NCBI GenBank assembly: GCA_934352055.1
Contig: CAKRJY010000011.1
Location: 43,702 to 107,701 of the forward strand
Reading direction: 5' to 3'
Source: an uncultured Lachnospiraceae bacterium
Lineage (GTDB): Bacteria > Bacillota > Clostridia > Lachnospirales > Lachnospiraceae
Length of the DNA: 64,000 nucleotides
Numbering within the stretch: position 1 is the stretch's first letter; every line of letters starts with the position of its first letter. The notes beneath the pieces were generated by a model. The model was given only the letters and a program-made list of their open reading frames with translations. It had not been told where the DNA came from and ran no database searches. The translations under genes were made by a program, and so were the position numbers. This document shows, one piece after another, positions 41,885-52,056 of the stretch.

Positions 41885-41909
41885 ACTGTTTATATGTTAT
41901 ATATACAGT
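41885..41909 (-). promoter_or_regulatory. Inverted-repeat operator upstream of the GntR-ABC operon
   Basis: ACTGTTTATA and TATATACAGT are 10-bp arms (one mismatch) around a 5-bp centre. A further ACTGTTATATAACTGT overlaps on the downstream side (from 41874). AT-rich symmetric sites of this kind suit YtrA-type repressors. Confidence 0.6.
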
Positions 41910-42037
41910 ATGTGCAGTTGTATGTCAAGGGTTTATGAAAATTTTTTCTCGTCGTCGCTATAAAAAAACAGACTGTGCCAGATTTCTTCCATCTGCACAC
42001 AGTCTGTTATTTGCACCAGAAACATTTCCGATCTCTC

Positions 42038-42340
42038 CTACGCCTCAAAATCCATGCAAGAACGAGTCGCTGTATATGGACGTACCTTACCGTCTGCAAC
42101 TGCCACATGCGCCGGATGCGTACTATATCCTTTCAGGGCTTCTGCACTTTCAAAAGTCGTATCCAACATGACATCAACATTCGAACTCGGCAGACATTCC
42201 GTCTGCACATGAATCTCCACCAAACCCGGAATCTGTCCTGCCAGACCTTCTAAGCCTTCCTTGATACCCACCTTGATCTTTTCTTTTTCCTCAGCGGAAA
42301 ATTCCTCCTTGAGTGTCCATAAAATAATGTGTTTTACCAT
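42038..42340 (-). CDS. Dabb (stress-responsive alpha/beta-barrel) domain protein
   Basis: The protein has 100 aa from the ATG at 42340, preceded by AAGGAGG. MVKHIILWTLK at the N-terminus, IPGLVEIHVQTECL and DVMLDTTFESAEALKGYSTHPAHVAVADGKVRPY match the Dabb ferredoxin-like family, including the conserved HPxH segment. The function in bacteria is mostly unknown; some members are peroxide-related or cyclase-like enzymes. The gene stands alone between the GntR operon and the Dus gene. Confidence 0.88.
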   Translation of the reverse strand: MVKHIILWTLKEEFSAEEKEKIKVGIKEGLEGLAGQIPGLVEIHVQTECLPSSNVDVMLDTTFESAEALKGYSTHPAHVAVADGKVRPYTATRSCMDFEA

Positions 42341-42407
42341 TTTTACCTCCTTATAATGCGCAATTACCGGCACATCCTATGTTCTTATATTGTACACCTT
42401 TTTTCTA

Positions 42408-43391
42408 TCATTGAAATCCTTCTATCCGTAATTCCTGCTCATCAAAGAGCGCATCCACCACTGACTGATACACAACAATTCGTTCTGCTTTTTTTATCTT
42501 TTTTAAGTATTTTTCCGGATTCGTAAATGATTTGCCAAGATATGTCCACAGCTCCTTCATGCGAAAAAGCGTATTGCGGTCGCCTGACATAATCTGCATA
42601 TAACCTTCTAGTATCTCCTGGTGAAACGCATATAAGTGTTTTTTATGCTGCTGCATGTCCACACCTTCTGTATGCTCCGCCACCTCTGTTCCCTTCAAAT
42701 CGGTATCACATAGCTCGATGAGAAATGGATTTTTAAGCATGCCACGGCCAATCATCACGCAATCTGTTTTCGGAAACAACGCTGCAATGTTCTTTACATC
42801 GGATGGCATATACAAATCCCCATTGTAACAAAGTCTATGACTGCTATGTTCTGCTGCGTAGGAGAATGCTTCCATCCGCGGATTCCCCTTATAAAAGTCC
42901 TTACGCACACGGGGATGAATGATTAATTCTTCCAAAGGATATTTCTCATATACCGCCAGAATGTCCTGCCATTCGTTCTCATCTTCCATGCCGATTCGCG
43001 TCTTAATCGAAATTTTTCCTGCATAGCCTTCAAAAATCTCATACAAAAAACGATCCAGCACTTCCGGTTCTGCCAACAGCCCCGCGCCGCGTCCTTTTGC
43101 TACTACTGTTCCCGATGGACATCCCACATTAAGATTCACGGTATCATAACCATATTGTACGATTTCCTTTGCTACCACAAGAAAATCCTCGCTTCGATTT
43201 GTCAAAATCTGTGGTACAACATGCATCCCTTCATTATGTTCCGGCAAAAGATCCCTTATTTCACCACTACTCATTTTCTTATTTGCAATAAACGGCGTAA
43301 AATATCTGTCCATTGGACGAAAAAACTTATGATATGCATTGCGATACACATATCCTGTCAGTCCCTCCATCGGTGCCATATAATATTTCAT
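42408..43391 (-). CDS. tRNA-dihydrouridine synthase family protein
   Basis: The protein has 327 aa. It is a TIM-barrel flavoenzyme with MAPMEGLTGYVYRN at the FMN end, NLNVGCPSGTVVAKGRGAGLL (catalytic Cys in GCP), SIKTRIGMEDE and HPRVRKDFYKG, LCYNGDLY, and CVMIGRGMLKNPFL. This is the Dus family, which reduces uridines in the tRNA D-loop. The exact Dus subclass is not fixed. GGGAGG lies upstream. It is monocistronic. Confidence 0.93.
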   Translation of the reverse strand: MKYYMAPMEGLTGYVYRNAYHKFFRPMDRYFTPFIANKKMSSGEIRDLLPEHNEGMHVVPQILTNRSEDFLVVAKEIVQYGYDTVNLNVGCPSGTVVAKGRGAGLLAEPEVLDRFLYEIFEGYAGKISIKTRIGMEDENEWQDILAVYEKYPLEELIIHPRVRKDFYKGNPRMEAFSYAAEHSSHRLCYNGDLYMPSDVKNIAALFPKTDCVMIGRGMLKNPFLIELCDTDLKGTEVAEHTEGVDMQQHKKHLYAFHQEILEGYMQIMSGDRNTLFRMKELWTYLGKSFTNPEKYLKKIKKAERIVVYQSVVDALFDEQELRIEGFQ

Positions 43392-43577
43392 GTTTTCCTC
43401 CCAAAATCCCAGAACAACAACATCCTATTCCTATCATCTTTGTTCATATTATTATACACAATATGCAGATAATTTTGCTCCCAAATTTATCTTCTGTGCT
43501 ATAATTTCCCTATTGCATAATCATACGACAAAAGAAACACTATAATTAAAACAATATAACATACGAGGTAATTTATT

Positions 43578-44939
43578 ATGAAACTAGAACATGTAAATGA
43601 AGAGCGTTTTGCCAAAAACCTAAGTCGTGCTATCCAGATTGCTACCATTTCCCACGAAGACGAAGCAGATACGGATTGGACCAAATTCAAAGAATTTCAT
43701 GACTTTTTGAAAGAAGCATACCCAAAGACCTTCTCTACCTTAGATGTCGAAGAAGTCGGACGCGCCGGTCTTATCCTACACTGGAAAGGCAGCGATAACA
43801 CGTTAGATCCCATCGGATTTTTAGCACACCAGGATGTTGTTCCCGTTGCACCCGGAACAGAAGAAGATTGGACAAACCCGCCATTTTCCGGTGCTAATGA
43901 CGGAACCTTTATCTGGGGCAGAGGTGCACTCGATATGAAAAGTCACCTGCTTTGTATTATAGAAGGTATTGAAACATTACTTGAGGAAGGCTATACAACA
44001 ACACGTGACGTCTATGTATGCCTGGATTACAACGAGGAAATCGTAGCCGGAAAAGACAACGGTGCCAAAAAGATTGCCACCCTCTTAAACGAGCGCGGCA
44101 TTCATTTTGACAGTATTTTAGACGAAGGTGGCGGTTCTACGGAGGTTCACGCAAAAAACATTTTAAATGCACATATCACCATGGTTGGCATTGCTGAAAA
44201 GGGATATGCCGATTACGAAATCACCGTAAAAGGATTGGGGGGCCACTCATCCTTTCCACCAAAGCATACCGCTCTCGGACAATTGTCGGAGCTGATTACC
44301 AAAATCGAAAACCACCCATTTGAGCCACATTTCACAACACCGGTACTCGCTATGTTTTCTACCATCGGAAATCATATGTCATCTCCGCTTGGTGGACTAC
44401 TCAAACGCCCTGGTGTATTAAAGCCTGTGCTTAAAAATGTCATGGGCAAAAATCCATTCACCGCCGCAATGGTCCGTACATCCACCGCAGTGACAATGGC
44501 ATCCGCCTCACCTGCACCAAATGTATTGCCGGAGACTGCAACATGCGTGATCAATTTCCGCCTTTTACAGGGAGACACGCTAGCTTCCGTCAAAAAACAT
44601 CTGGAAGTTCTGGCCAAAGATTATGATGCTACCATCACTCTGCTAAAAGGCAAGGAAGCCAGTGCCGTATCTCCAACAGATACCAGATCCTTTCACACAA
44701 TTGACGATATTTTCGCAGATGGATGCGAAACTTCTTTTACGACGCCTTACCTGTTAACAGCCTGTACCGATTCTTATCATTATGAGTGCATTTGTGAAAA
44801 TCTTTATCGTTTTTCACCATTTTCTTTGCCGTCAGAATTGATGCATACACCACACTCTACCAATGAGCGTTTTCCTGTGGATCAGATTACCCCAGGTGTT
44901 TCTTTCTTCATGCAGTACATCCGCCGCATGAATGCGTAA
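43578..44939 (+). CDS. M20-family metallopeptidase (carboxypeptidase/deacylase type)
   Basis: The protein has 453 aa. Dizinc ligands and catalytic residues are in [35 protein letters not shown] (catalytic Glu-Glu) and the late TDSYHYE. The lid/dimerisation domain carries [18 protein letters not shown]. The group is close to carboxypeptidase S/ArgE-like enzymes and acts on peptides or N-acyl amino acids in the cytoplasm. GAGG precedes the ATG and TATAAT lies ~30 bp further upstream. Its 3' end overlaps the enolase gene by 32 bp on the opposite strand. Confidence 0.93.
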   Translation: MKLEHVNEERFAKNLSRAIQIATISHEDEADTDWTKFKEFHDFLKEAYPKTFSTLDVEEVGRAGLILHWKGSDNTLDPIGFLAHQDVVPVAPGTEEDWTNPPFSGANDGTFIWGRGALDMKSHLLCIIEGIETLLEEGYTTTRDVYVCLDYNEEIVAGKDNGAKKIATLLNERGIHFDSILDEGGGSTEVHAKNILNAHITMVGIAEKGYADYEITVKGLGGHSSFPPKHTALGQLSELITKIENHPFEPHFTTPVLAMFSTIGNHMSSPLGGLLKRPGVLKPVLKNVMGKNPFTAAMVRTSTAVTMASASPAPNVLPETATCVINFRLLQGDTLASVKKHLEVLAKDYDATITLLKGKEASAVSPTDTRSFHTIDDIFADGCETSFTTPYLLTACTDSYHYECICENLYRFSPFSLPSELMHTPHSTNERFPVDQITPGVSFFMQYIRRMNA

Positions 44940-46233
44940 CACCGGATAATTCTTCTTCTATACGAAGCAGGCGGTTATACTTTGCCACGCGCTCACTTCT
45001 ACTTGGCGCACCTGTCTTTATCTGACCGGTATTCATGGCTACCGCCAGATCAGCGATTGTCGTATCCTCCGTCTCACCGGAGCGATGCGATGCAATTGCT
45101 GTATAACCTGCTTCCTGTGCCAGACGAATGGCATCTAACGTTTCTGAAACTGTCCCAATCTGATTTAGTTTAATGAGAATCGAATTTCCACAACCCTGTG
45201 CAATCCCTCTTTGCAGGCGATTTGTATTTGTCACAAACAAATCATCTCCCACCAGTTGTACCTGATCTCCCAACTCCATGGTAAGTTTCTGCCACCCCTG
45301 CCAATCTTCCTCATCCAAGGGATCTTCAATGGATGCAATCGGATATTTTTTTACCAGATAAACCCAATGTTTGATTAATTCATCTGTCGTGTAATCAACA
45401 CCGGTCTTTGGCAAATGATATAACATCTGTCCACTGCTCGTTGCCATCGTATCCTCATGAAAACAATCTGCCGTACATTTCCATTCCGATGATGCCGCAT
45501 CCAGTGCTATCATAAAATGATCTTCCATTGCATAACCAGCGCGTTCTACCGCTTCCATAATCATTGCAATCGCTTCTTCGTCCGACGATAACGCCGGTGC
45601 AAAACCACCTTCATCTCCAACGGATGTCGTCATTCCCTTTTCCCGTAGAAGAGACGATAACGCATGAAATACTTCTGCGCACCAGCGCAATCCTTCCCGA
45701 AAGCAAGATGCCCCCACCGGCATAATCATAAATTCCTGTACATCTAAACCAGAGGTTGCTGCATGAACGCCTCCATTCATAATATTCATCATAGGAATCG
45801 GCATTCGCCTTCCGGAAACACCACCCCAAAATCGATACAATGGAATGTCAAGAGACGATGCTGCTGCACGACAGCAGGCAATGGATGTCGCCAAAATCGC
45901 ATTTGCTCCAAAATGTGATTTGTCATCCGTGCCGTCTGCCTGTATCATGGCACGATCAATCGCGTAAATATCGGATGCGTCCATCCCCTTTAAGGCTTTA
46001 TTGATTTCATCGTTGACATGCCCTGCTGCCTGTAAAACACCTTTTCCACCATATCGCTTTTCATCACCATCCCGCAGTTCTAATGCCTCAAATTCTCCGG
46101 TAGAAGCACCACTCGGTGCTGCCCCACGTGCTACTGTACCGTCCATAAGATGCACCTCCGCCTCTACGGTCGGATTTCCTCTGGAATCTAAGATCTCCCT
46201 TCCTACTACTTTTTCAATTTCTAAATAATCCAT
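44908..46233 (-). CDS. eno: Enolase (phosphopyruvate hydratase)
   Basis: The protein has 441 aa. It converts 2-phosphoglycerate to phosphoenolpyruvate in glycolysis. Diagnostic segments are [82 protein letters not shown] and [19 protein letters not shown]. The last ~10 residues (THSCGGCTA) are Cys-rich and encoded in the overlap with the M20 peptidase gene. The gene is alone in its transcript. Whether another enolase exists elsewhere in the genome cannot be seen here. Confidence 0.96.
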   Translation of the reverse strand: MDYLEIEKVVGREILDSRGNPTVEAEVHLMDGTVARGAAPSGASTGEFEALELRDGDEKRYGGKGVLQAAGHVNDEINKALKGMDASDIYAIDRAMIQADGTDDKSHFGANAILATSIACCRAAASSLDIPLYRFWGGVSGRRMPIPMMNIMNGGVHAATSGLDVQEFMIMPVGASCFREGLRWCAEVFHALSSLLREKGMTTSVGDEGGFAPALSSDEEAIAMIMEAVERAGYAMEDHFMIALDAASSEWKCTADCFHEDTMATSSGQMLYHLPKTGVDYTTDELIKHWVYLVKKYPIASIEDPLDEEDWQGWQKLTMELGDQVQLVGDDLFVTNTNRLQRGIAQGCGNSILIKLNQIGTVSETLDAIRLAQEAGYTAIASHRSGETEDTTIADLAVAMNTGQIKTGAPSRSERVAKYNRLLRIEEELSGVTHSCGGCTA

Positions 46234-46337
46234 ATCGTTCCTCTTCTTTCCTCATTTTCTATGGATTATTTTTCCACAACTATATTGTTTTTATACAGCG
46301 ATAGCACACCCAATGTATTTTCCTCATCGCCATAACA

Positions 46338-46400
46338 AAGAAGCGACTACAAATGGCATTGAGGAATCACCTCACATCACGCCATCTGTAGCCGCTTCTT
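46338..46400 (-). terminator. Long terminator hairpin after the transketolase genes
   Basis: AAGAAGCGACTACAAATGGC pairs with GCCATCTGTAGCCGCTTCTT with few mismatches. An inner TGAGG/CCTCA hairpin sits in the loop. It begins 18 bp after the transketolase stop. The T-run on the minus strand is short. Confidence 0.65.
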
Positions 46401-46418
46401 AATATCCTATCTTATATT

Positions 46419-47357
46419 TTATAAAAATGCCTTCACCTTCTTGTAGATACCTGCTGCATCCAGTTCATACTTCTCAAGAAGTTTTAATGCTGGACCAGAC
46501 TCGCCAAAGCGATCTTCTACACCAATACGAAGTAACTTAGCAGGCTGCTTTTCTGCAAGTACTTCTGCAACTGCACTTCCAAGACCACCAATGATCGAAT
46601 GCTCTTCTACTGTAACAACCTTGCCTGTCTTTGCTGCAGAACGTACAACTAAGTCTACATCAAGTGGCTTAATCGTATGCATATTGATTACTTCAACACT
46701 GATACCATCTGCCTCTAATTTCTCTGCTGCTGCAAGAGATTCTGCTACTTCAAGACCTGTTGCAATGATGGTAAGATCTGTACCCTCTTTTAATACAACG
46801 CCCTTGCCGATCTCAAACTTGTAATCGTCTCTGTCATTAATGACCGGCACTGCCAAACGTCCAAAACGAAGATATACCGGGCCTTCCATTTCGTAAGCTG
46901 CCTTTACAGCTGCTCTTGCTTCAACATCATCCGATGGATTGATGATTGTCATACCCGGAATCGTGCGCATCAGCGCGATATCTTCATTACACTGATGTGT
47001 TGCACCATCTTCACCAACAGAAATACCTGCATGTGTTGCACCAATCTTTACATTCAAATGTGGATATCCCACAGAGTTACGAATCTGTTCAAAGGTACGT
47101 CCTGCTGCAAACATAGCAAAACTAGAGCAGAATGGAACTTTACCTGTGCTGGCAAGACCTGCTGCAATACCAATCATATTTGCCTCTGCAATACCACAGT
47201 CAATGTGACGTTCTGGGAATTCCTTCTTAAAAATACCTGTCTTTGTAGCGGCTGCAAGGTCAGCATCCAAAACTACCAGATTCTCATGTTCTCTTCCAAG
47301 ACTTGCTAGAGCATTACCATAACTATCTCTTGTCGCGATCTTCTTTACTTCTGACAT
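46419..47357 (-). CDS. Transketolase, C-terminal subunit
   Basis: The protein has 312 aa, the pyrimidine-binding and C-terminal half of transketolase. RHIDCGIAEANMIGIAAGLA, SVGEDGATHQCNEDIALMRTIPGM, YLRFGR and VVTVEEHSIIGGLGSAVAEVL are typical. It works with the N-terminal subunit encoded just upstream (13-bp overlap) to transfer two-carbon units in the pentose phosphate pathway. The split arrangement is common in clostridia. GGAGG lies seven bases ahead of the ATG. Confidence 0.94.
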   Translation of the reverse strand: MSEVKKIATRDSYGNALASLGREHENLVVLDADLAAATKTGIFKKEFPERHIDCGIAEANMIGIAAGLASTGKVPFCSSFAMFAAGRTFEQIRNSVGYPHLNVKIGATHAGISVGEDGATHQCNEDIALMRTIPGMTIINPSDDVEARAAVKAAYEMEGPVYLRFGRLAVPVINDRDDYKFEIGKGVVLKEGTDLTIIATGLEVAESLAAAEKLEADGISVEVINMHTIKPLDVDLVVRSAAKTGKVVTVEEHSIIGGLGSAVAEVLAEKQPAKLLRIGVEDRFGESGPALKLLEKYELDAAGIYKKVKAFL

Positions 47358-48184
47358 AATGCTTCCTCCGCCTTCTTTAATTCTTCGATTGCAATTGCAT
47401 ATTCTTCGTCATTTGGAGCTTTTCCATGCCAACCTACCGCATTCTCCATGTAAGAAACGCCCTTGCCCTTTACCGTCTTCATGATAATAGCTGTTGGCAT
47501 TCCCTTTGTTTCTCTTGCTTCCTTAAATGCTGCGCGGAGCTGATCAAAATCATTACCATCTTCTACCGCAATCACATGGAAGTTAAATGCTGCAAACTTA
47601 TCTGTAATTGGATATGGAGAGTTCACCTCTTCAATCGTTCCATCAATCTGTAAATTGTTGTTATCTACGATAACGCACAAATTATCCAAATGATGAGATC
47701 CTGCAAACATAGCAGCCTCCCATACCTGACCTTCCTGGATTTCTCCATCACCAAGAAGTGTATATACGCGATAATCTTCCTTTGATAATTTTGCTGAAAG
47801 TGCCATACCTACAGCAACGGAAATACCTTGTCCAAGGGATCCACTAGAAGCATCTACTCCTGGTGTGTGCTGGATACATGGATGTCCCTGTAAATGAGAT
47901 CCAATATGACGAAGTGTCAAAAGATCCTCAACTGGGAAATATCCTCTGTTTGCTAGTGCTGCATAAAGTCCTGGTGCAGTATGTCCTTTTGATAAAACAA
48001 AACGGTCACGATCTGCTTTCTTTGGATCTTTTGGGTCGATATTCATCTCTTCAAAATACAGATACGTAAAAACCTCTGCTGCTGATAAAGATCCGCCCGG
48101 ATGTCCTGCCTTTGCTGCATGAACACCATCAATGATGCCCTTACGGACTTTCACTGCTTCTTTTTGTAGTTCAAGATTTGTCAT
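47345..48184 (-). CDS. Transketolase, N-terminal subunit
   Basis: The protein has 279 aa, the thiamine diphosphate-binding half. KAGHPGGSLSAAEVFTYLYF, SKGHTAPGLYAALA, SSGSLGQGISVAVGMA and the TPP motif GDGEIQEGQVWEA...VIVDNNNLQIDG are all present. It starts the transketolase operon and forms the active enzyme with the C-terminal subunit. GAGAGG precedes the ATG. The 220 bp upstream hold the terminator at 48289-48336. Confidence 0.95.
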   Translation of the reverse strand: MTNLELQKEAVKVRKGIIDGVHAAKAGHPGGSLSAAEVFTYLYFEEMNIDPKDPKKADRDRFVLSKGHTAPGLYAALANRGYFPVEDLLTLRHIGSHLQGHPCIQHTPGVDASSGSLGQGISVAVGMALSAKLSKEDYRVYTLLGDGEIQEGQVWEAAMFAGSHHLDNLCVIVDNNNLQIDGTIEEVNSPYPITDKFAAFNFHVIAVEDGNDFDQLRAAFKEARETKGMPTAIIMKTVKGKGVSYMENAVGWHGKAPNDEEYAIAIEELKKAEEALCQK

Positions 48185-48288
48185 TGCATTTGTCCTCTCT
48201 CTATTTTTTTAAGCCATAAATCACTATGACTATGAATAAAGTTCTCTTAGAATTTGTAGTATAAGAATACACAATCCTCTCCATAATA

Positions 48289-48336
48289 CAAAAAGGTCAT
48301 AGAAAACCCTTACAGATAAGATTTTACTATGACCTC
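48289..48336 (-). terminator. Terminator of the 48406 ATPase gene
   Basis: AGGTCATAG and CTATGACCT form a 9-bp stem around a 24-base loop, followed by TTTTTG on the minus strand. It lies 70 bp past the stop. Confidence 0.75.
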
Positions 48337-48405
48337 ATTTTATTATCAATAGCATAATTTATACATTTTTACGCAAATTTTTGTGTTTTCATGGAAGTTA
48401 TGCTC

Positions 48406-49863
48406 TTATGCCAGTTTACACTCCTCATCCAACGTTACCAGAATAATATTCTTGATCGTAGATGCAACCGTTTCCACATTTTCATGGAAACGATCTTTTG
48501 CGCAAACCACATAGAATGCATCTCCTTCACGGTGCATCTGCTTTGTCTTTTCAATCATAGACTTGACTTCCGCAACCTCAATCTCACGCTGTTCGTAAAA
48601 GCACAGCGTAAAAATCGTCGCACTCTTGCCCTCGGTCTTGCCAAGTGATACCACGTCAAAGCCATCTGTGGTGCCAGCCTCATCATCATTGGTCCACCAG
48701 TTACCGGAACGCTCGATCGTAAACGGCATCTGCCCTCTGCGACTACATTCTTCCAGATGTTCTCTGCTCATAGAAATGAATACCTGCTGCATGAAATTAT
48801 CAAGATCCGGCGCAATATAGGTATCCCACAAAAGGTCCCACTCTCCTGCTACATAAAGATCCATATGTGGAACAATAAATCGATACCAAAATACGGTATT
48901 GCTGTTTACAATCGAATAACGCGTTTTCTTTCGGTTCGTTTCCTCTGTAATTGCCGTCTGTTTTGTCACAACGCCAATCGACATCAGCGCATTCAGATAG
49001 GGAACAACCACGTCCTTCGGCTTATTTACCTCTGCCGATAACTGATTCACACGATTCATGCCCTGCGCCATCGCTGATAATATACAGTTATAGTAAGAGA
49101 GCTCCCGAAGTTCCATCCCCATGACCTGTTCCGGCAAAAGTGCTGCCTGTCCTGGAATCCCTGCAAATATCGCCTCAGCCGCATCCTTTACGGATTTTCC
49201 CTGCACGCGCAAAAGCTGCGCCGGGATCCCACCGCTGATACCATAATAAAGTGCTAAATCTTCCCCTGCTGCTTCTGGAAAAAACTGCTTTGTTTCCAGA
49301 AAATCCATTCCCATCAGATTCAAATGTAAATCAATGGTATCTTTCCATCTTGCTTTTTTCCCATAAAGATACTTTTCCATCAAAAGAAATGCATCTCCAC
49401 AAAGGATGACCTTAATTGGAAGACTCTCCCATTTCCTTGTCACATAAGAAAATAATGTTTCATCAAAGCTGGCATCAGCTTTGACAAAATTTGGGTACTG
49501 GTCGATGATAAGTAACAGTTTTTTCTGCTTTGCCTTTTCTGTAATGGCATCAAGTAATGCCTCAATCTGCCATTCACATTCTCCTGTAGCAACATCTTTT
49601 GTCACATCATCTGCAGTTACAGTATCTGCTTCTTTTCCACCAATCATATCTGCTTTGGTTAATACCTGTGCAAACATAGAAAGTTCCTGCTTTCCTGTCG
49701 TCTCATAGGCGCAAAAATAGATTGCCTTCTTATCCTCGGCAAAATGACGCAAAAGCGTCGTCTTTCCCATACCAAGCGCACCTGTCACACAGGCAAGCGC
49801 CTCTTTATCTCCTTCGTAAAAAGCGTTCAACGCTTCTAATTCATTCTTTCGTCCAATAAACAT
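48406..49863 (-). CDS. Orphan ATPase with DUF234-like nuclease domain
   Basis: The start is set at the ATG at 49863, because the family begins MFIGRKNELEAL; an upstream ATG at 49926 lies inside an inverted repeat. Residues ~20-30 hold Walker A (GALGMGKTTLL) and ~115 Walker B (LLLIIDQYPNF). The middle has a winged helix (LSAEVNKPKDVVVPYLNALMSIGVV). The C-terminal ~150 residues, with FWYRFIVP, DGFDVVSLGKTEGKS and EVAEVKSM, match DUF234, a PD-(D/E)XK-like domain. The biological role is not established; some family members may be mobile or toxin-related. It has its own terminator. Confidence 0.85.
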   Translation of the reverse strand: MFIGRKNELEALNAFYEGDKEALACVTGALGMGKTTLLRHFAEDKKAIYFCAYETTGKQELSMFAQVLTKADMIGGKEADTVTADDVTKDVATGECEWQIEALLDAITEKAKQKKLLLIIDQYPNFVKADASFDETLFSYVTRKWESLPIKVILCGDAFLLMEKYLYGKKARWKDTIDLHLNLMGMDFLETKQFFPEAAGEDLALYYGISGGIPAQLLRVQGKSVKDAAEAIFAGIPGQAALLPEQVMGMELRELSYYNCILSAMAQGMNRVNQLSAEVNKPKDVVVPYLNALMSIGVVTKQTAITEETNRKKTRYSIVNSNTVFWYRFIVPHMDLYVAGEWDLLWDTYIAPDLDNFMQQVFISMSREHLEECSRRGQMPFTIERSGNWWTNDDEAGTTDGFDVVSLGKTEGKSATIFTLCFYEQREIEVAEVKSMIEKTKQMHREGDAFYVVCAKDRFHENVETVASTIKNIILVTLDEECKLA

Positions 49864-49903
49864 CTGTCTGCTTTCGTCTCCCCGAAATTCTTCTGTATAA
49901 AGT

Positions 49904-49949
49904 AAAATCTGTCGTATCTCATGCAAAGTTCCAAGATGCGACAGATTTT
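49904..49949 (-). promoter_or_regulatory. 15-bp inverted repeat upstream of the 48406 ATPase gene
   Basis: AAAATCTGTCGTATC (49904-49918) and GATGCGACAGATTTT (49935-49949) are arms with one mismatch around a 16-bp centre. The site ends 41 bp upstream of the chosen start codon. It may be an operator; no convincing -35/-10 pair could be fixed. Confidence 0.6.
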
Positions 49950-50050
49950 ATTGTAATACGTTTCAACTATGCTTGCAATGCCTTTTGGACAATTAAAAAA
50001 ACTAGTAGTTTTGCAGGGCTTTCACCTACAAGATGTGGGGGTGTGGCACT

Positions 50051-52033
50051 TTATACAAACTTGGGTATCTCTTCCAACACCAGAACTTCCTTCCCTTCAA
50101 ATGCAAATCCCAGTTTGTAGATCCTTGTTCGCTCAATGCCGGATGCAACCAGATCTGCCTCGTAGTCCCGTTCCTCTATCTGTTCAAGTGCGTGCTTTGC
50201 CGCATCTTTCAGCCCCTTTTCCTTTCTCTCATCCAATACCTTAAACTCCATGATGAAGGCAGGATCTTCCTCCCGGAGCGGATAAAGGGCTATGTCGTAT
50301 CGACCTCTTCCACTCTCCCGGTTCGACACGATCCGATAGGTCTCCCGCAAAGATACGATGAGCCCCAAAACGAATCCATGATAAAAATTCTCCGGTGTAC
50401 GGCTCTTGGGTCCTCTCGCCACATCAAAATAACTCATAGACGAGTAGGTAAAATCCAATAAAATATCATTGAGCATATCTATATCATGCCGCAACAGGGC
50501 ATCCGTAAAATGCTCATAAGAAGTGCGACCATTGAAAAACATTCCCATGATCTCAGTACGATACATCCCCATGACTTCTTCATTGGTGACCGACAGATCA
50601 CACTCTATGATCTCATTTTGCTTGACCACATTCTCAGCCTTTACATACCCCACTGCTAGAAGCAGCGACCACAGGCTTTCCTCGTCACCATCCAGATACT
50701 GAAACGTCACACATTCATTGATACGCTTATGCAGTTTCTCTCCCCGCATCAGCCGCTCGATCTCATACTTGCTCTGCACCGGATGCCTGCGGATCATTTC
50801 GCCGATCAATTTGTTGCTGCTGGTGCTGATCCAATAAGCGCAAGGCTGTCGATCCCGCATATAATTGCAGATTGACCATGGATTGTATATGTCTTTTCTA
50901 TTGCCAAAGACAAAGCCATCATACAAAGCCTTGACCTGCGCCATTTCGTCAATATTTTGACATTTTAGGGCATCCATCACTTCTTCTTCCGTAAATCCAC
51001 AGCAATCACTATATGTCTGACTTGTCGTTGTCGCGATTTCAACGTTGTTGAGATCGGAAAAGAGCGAATTCTTAGAAATACGCGTAACACCGGTAATGAT
51101 CGCACGATCGTAATAGTCGTTTTCCTTAAATATATTGTGAAACAACTGGCGGCAGGTCTCGATCATTTCGTCCCAATAGCCCCCTGTATATGCCTCTAAA
51201 AGTGGCGTGTCGTATTCGTCTAATAATATATATGGCTTCACGCCATAATGCTTGTAAAGCAACTGACACATGGTCGGTATGGCTTCTTCCAGTACAGATT
51301 TCTCTCCGGTCGCATCACCGGAAAGCCCCCGATAGATTGCAGAAAATCTTTCCTTATCCTCTTGGCTCAACTTATCGCTTGCCAAAAGATCCTCATGAGA
51401 AAAGTAAAGGCTGCTAAAATTGATCCGGATTCCTTTGATCGCCTGTTCGTAATCCTTACCTTTGCATCCTCCAAAACTGATCGAGATCACAGGTATCTTC
51501 CCAAAATAAGCGCGTGCCATCTGATCCTTCCATACATGTAATTTCTCAAATCGTTCCGGGTGATCGCTATAACGCGGATCAAAGAAATTCTCTAGGGTGC
51601 TCAAAAGCATAGACTTTCCAAAACGCCTGGGTCTGGTAAGCAGAAGAACCTCCGATTTGCGACGTAGCCACTCTGAAATAAAATGCGTCTTATCCACATA
51701 AAACTGCTGCCCACAGGCAAATGCCTGAAAATCATGATAACCGATCCCGATCTCCACATCCAGATAAGGGTTGCGATGCAAAATCTCCTGTATCTTTTCC
51801 TGATATGCCAAAAGACGCTTCTTTTCCTCGAGTAATTCCATCCGCCGGTCAAAAGCAAGCAATACCTGCTCACGATCTGCAAGTTTTACATAGTAACTGA
51901 CTGATTTTCCGTCGATCGTCCGTTGGATATAAGGCTGTTTTTTCCCCTTGATATTTTTATAGGTCAAAGTCCCCTTAGGTAATTGCTCCAATTGTTCATC
52001 AATCTGCTGGATGCGTTCTCTCGGATTGGACAT
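50051..52033 (-). CDS. AAA-ATPase-like protein with C-terminal PD-(D/E)XK (DUF1703) nuclease domain
   Basis: The protein has 660 aa. Residues 1-~100 are a charged coiled-coil extension not seen in the shorter relatives. The AAA-ATPase_like domain starts at GIGYHDFQAFACGQQFYVDKTHF, with Walker A LTRPRRFGKSMLLSTL and Walker B ILLDEYDTPLLEAY. The C-terminus has YHGFVLGLIVSLRETYRI, SGRGRYDIALYP and AFIMEFKVLDE (D...ExK), the DUF1703 nuclease motif. The family is abundant in gut bacteria, with unknown role. GGGAGG precedes the ATG. Its promoter spacer is filled by one arm of an inverted repeat. Confidence 0.9.
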   Translation of the reverse strand: MSNPRERIQQIDEQLEQLPKGTLTYKNIKGKKQPYIQRTIDGKSVSYYVKLADREQVLLAFDRRMELLEEKKRLLAYQEKIQEILHRNPYLDVEIGIGYHDFQAFACGQQFYVDKTHFISEWLRRKSEVLLLTRPRRFGKSMLLSTLENFFDPRYSDHPERFEKLHVWKDQMARAYFGKIPVISISFGGCKGKDYEQAIKGIRINFSSLYFSHEDLLASDKLSQEDKERFSAIYRGLSGDATGEKSVLEEAIPTMCQLLYKHYGVKPYILLDEYDTPLLEAYTGGYWDEMIETCRQLFHNIFKENDYYDRAIITGVTRISKNSLFSDLNNVEIATTTSQTYSDCCGFTEEEVMDALKCQNIDEMAQVKALYDGFVFGNRKDIYNPWSICNYMRDRQPCAYWISTSSNKLIGEMIRRHPVQSKYEIERLMRGEKLHKRINECVTFQYLDGDEESLWSLLLAVGYVKAENVVKQNEIIECDLSVTNEEVMGMYRTEIMGMFFNGRTSYEHFTDALLRHDIDMLNDILLDFTYSSMSYFDVARGPKSRTPENFYHGFVLGLIVSLRETYRIVSNRESGRGRYDIALYPLREEDPAFIMEFKVLDERKEKGLKDAAKHALEQIEERDYEADLVASGIERTRIYKLGFAFEGKEVLVLEEIPKFV

Positions 52034-52056
52034 GGCAGGCCTCCCGCTAAAATAAA

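Noticed and set aside
48391..48648. Plus-strand ORFs opposite the orphan ATPase and transketolase genes
   Set aside because: They are shadows of well-supported minus-strand genes with no family match.
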